A stretch of 64,000 bases of DNA. It comes from Candidatus Gastranaerophilales bacterium. GTDB taxonomy: Bacteria; Cyanobacteriota; Vampirovibrionia; Gastranaerophilales; Gastranaerophilaceae. A program made the translations under genes and the position numbers. Below the pieces are notes generated by a model, which saw only the letters and a list, made by a program, of their open reading frames with translations, searched no databases and was not told the origin of the DNA. The number at the start of each line of letters is the position of its first letter. Position 1 is the stretch's first letter. The stretch is from the NCBI GenBank assembly GCA_947624645.1, contig CANQLG010000010.1, forward strand, positions 1-64,000. The letters are read 5' to 3'. Shown piece after piece: positions 63,326 to 64,000 of this stretch.

Positions 63326-64000
63326 TTATCTTTGCCTGACCCTTGCTAGTAATCTTAAAATTTCAATATAAAGCCACAAAATAGTTACCAAAAGCCCGTA
63401 TGCACCATACCATTCATATAAAGCAGGAAGCGATGCAGCAACACCATTTTCAATAAAGTCAAAATCAATAATTAAATTTAAAGCTGCAACACCTGCAATA
63501 AGAATATTAACGAATATTGATAGCGGAGAATTGCTTGCGAAATAAGGTATATTAATATGAAATAGCGTTAATAAGAAAGCCAATAAATAAAAAGCACAAA
63601 TAGCTGTTGTAACCGTAAAAATAATTGAGCGGAATTTTTCCGTAGCTTTTATAATATTAAGTTTATACAAAATAGCCATAGCAAAGACACAAAGAAATGT
63701 CATAGAAATAGCCTGAATGACGATTCCGGGATATAAAGACTCAAACATGCACGACAATGCCGACAAAGCTGCACCTTGCGAGAATGCATATATAGGAGCC
63801 AAATATGGAACCGATTTTCTCACAAAAGTAATAGCAAAAGCACATATAAGCCCGACAAAAATACCGGCAATCATCATAATTTGTACATAGTCAAAATGCT
63901 GTAAAGAAAATTGATAATATACAGCCCCTGCCGCAATAAGCATTATTACTGATAACAATAATAATTTATTCATAGTACCACCGATTGTCATAGCCCGATC
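63326..64000 (-). CDS. Bax inhibitor-1/YccA-type membrane protein (partial)
   Basis: Seven-helix membrane protein of the BI-1/YccA (TMBIM) family. IDFDFIENG, PALYEWYGAYGLLVTILWLYIEILRLLA is, in outline, the family's C-terminal signature; the Asp pair is kept. Met 63991 looks internal: the frame stays open to the window edge (GATCGGGCT before it), and relatives have about 30 residues ahead of M-T-x-x-G-T-x-N-K. The N-terminus is therefore probably off the window. Bacterial members may leak calcium or interact with proteases such as FtsH; not testable here. Confidence 0.9.
   Translation of the reverse strand, partial: DRAMTIGGTMNKLLLLSVIMLIAAGAVYYQFSLQHFDYVQIMMIAGIFVGLICAFAITFVRKSVPYLAPIYAFSQGAALSALSCMFESLYPGIVIQAISMTFLCVFAMAILYKLNIIKATEKFRSIIFTVTTAICAFYLLAFLLTLFHINIPYFASNSPLSIFVNILIAGVAALNLIIDFDFIENGVAASLPALYEWYGAYGLLVTILWLYIEILRLLARVRQR

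Overview
The window is AT-rich, gene-dense bacterial chromosome. I see no prophage, insertion sequence, CRISPR array, rRNA or tRNA; the only classical RNA gene is a tmRNA. The best guess for the source is a gut-type non-photosynthetic cyanobacterial relative (Vampirovibrionia/Melainabacteria, order Gastranaerophilales). This is inferred from several things together: a tmRNA tag beginning ATNN as in cyanobacteria, a DprA/SLOG-like protein of the type cyanobacteria carry, a CHASE2-adenylate cyclase, a bifunctional-nuclease-domain protein, glycogen made by GT5 plus GH57 enzymes, and several lineage-type orphan proteins. MsbA-like and TolC-like proteins and a beta-barrel-like protein point to a diderm envelope.

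Layout. 1-2.4 kb: end of an unknown gene, an IspD/TarI cytidylyltransferase, tmRNA and a degenerate kinase-like protein. 2.5-4.3 kb: GH57 branching enzyme. 4.3-9.1 kb: a co-directional minus-strand block with three tandem secreted vWA proteins, a previously hidden 55-aa peptide gene, a regulator made of four GntR-type DNA-binding domains and nothing else, and a NarL/LuxR response regulator. 9.3-15.3 kb: MnmC2-like tRNA methyltransferase, FAD oxidoreductase, SLOG protein, PcrA/UvrD helicase, hexapeptide acyltransferase. 15.3-16.2 kb: an SGNH hydrolase-like gene broken at a run of ten G, probably a phase-variable switch. 16.2-22.3 kb: RlmD, TPR-GT9-like protein, very long glycogen synthase. 22.4-34.7 kb: envelope and surface genes (MsbA-type ABC exporter, UDP-xylose synthase, beta-barrel, TPR, membrane protein, RelA/SpoT-domain protein, SIS isomerase, TolC, GT2, GT39). 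34.7-45.3 kb: RecG, CHASE2-cyclase, GT-C-like protein, SGNH protein, PheT, a small Cys-rich protein. 45.4-50.9 kb: dicarboxylate symporter and murC-murB-ddl-ftsQ. 50.9-53 kb: another SGNH protein and a calpain-like protein. 53.2-57.8 kb: the tail of the spc ribosomal operon (rpsE-rpmD-rplO-secY, then adk-map and a BFN protein), detached from its usual upstream genes. 57.8-64 kb: DUF1858 protein, rplI, an attenuator-like leader, an orphan membrane protein, three tandem radical-SAM paralogues with an N-terminal Cys cluster, and a BI-1/YccA membrane protein running off the window.

Most promising for follow-up: (1) the 10-G tract that splits the SGNH gene; (2) the triple radical-SAM operon with a candidate N-terminal auxiliary iron-sulphur site; (3) the four-wing GntR regulator with its neighbouring 55-aa peptide; (4) the RelA/SpoT-fold protein with a large insertion and lineage-type N-terminus; (5) the possible attenuator between rplI and the orphan membrane protein. 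All functions are read from sequence alone; no database search was made.
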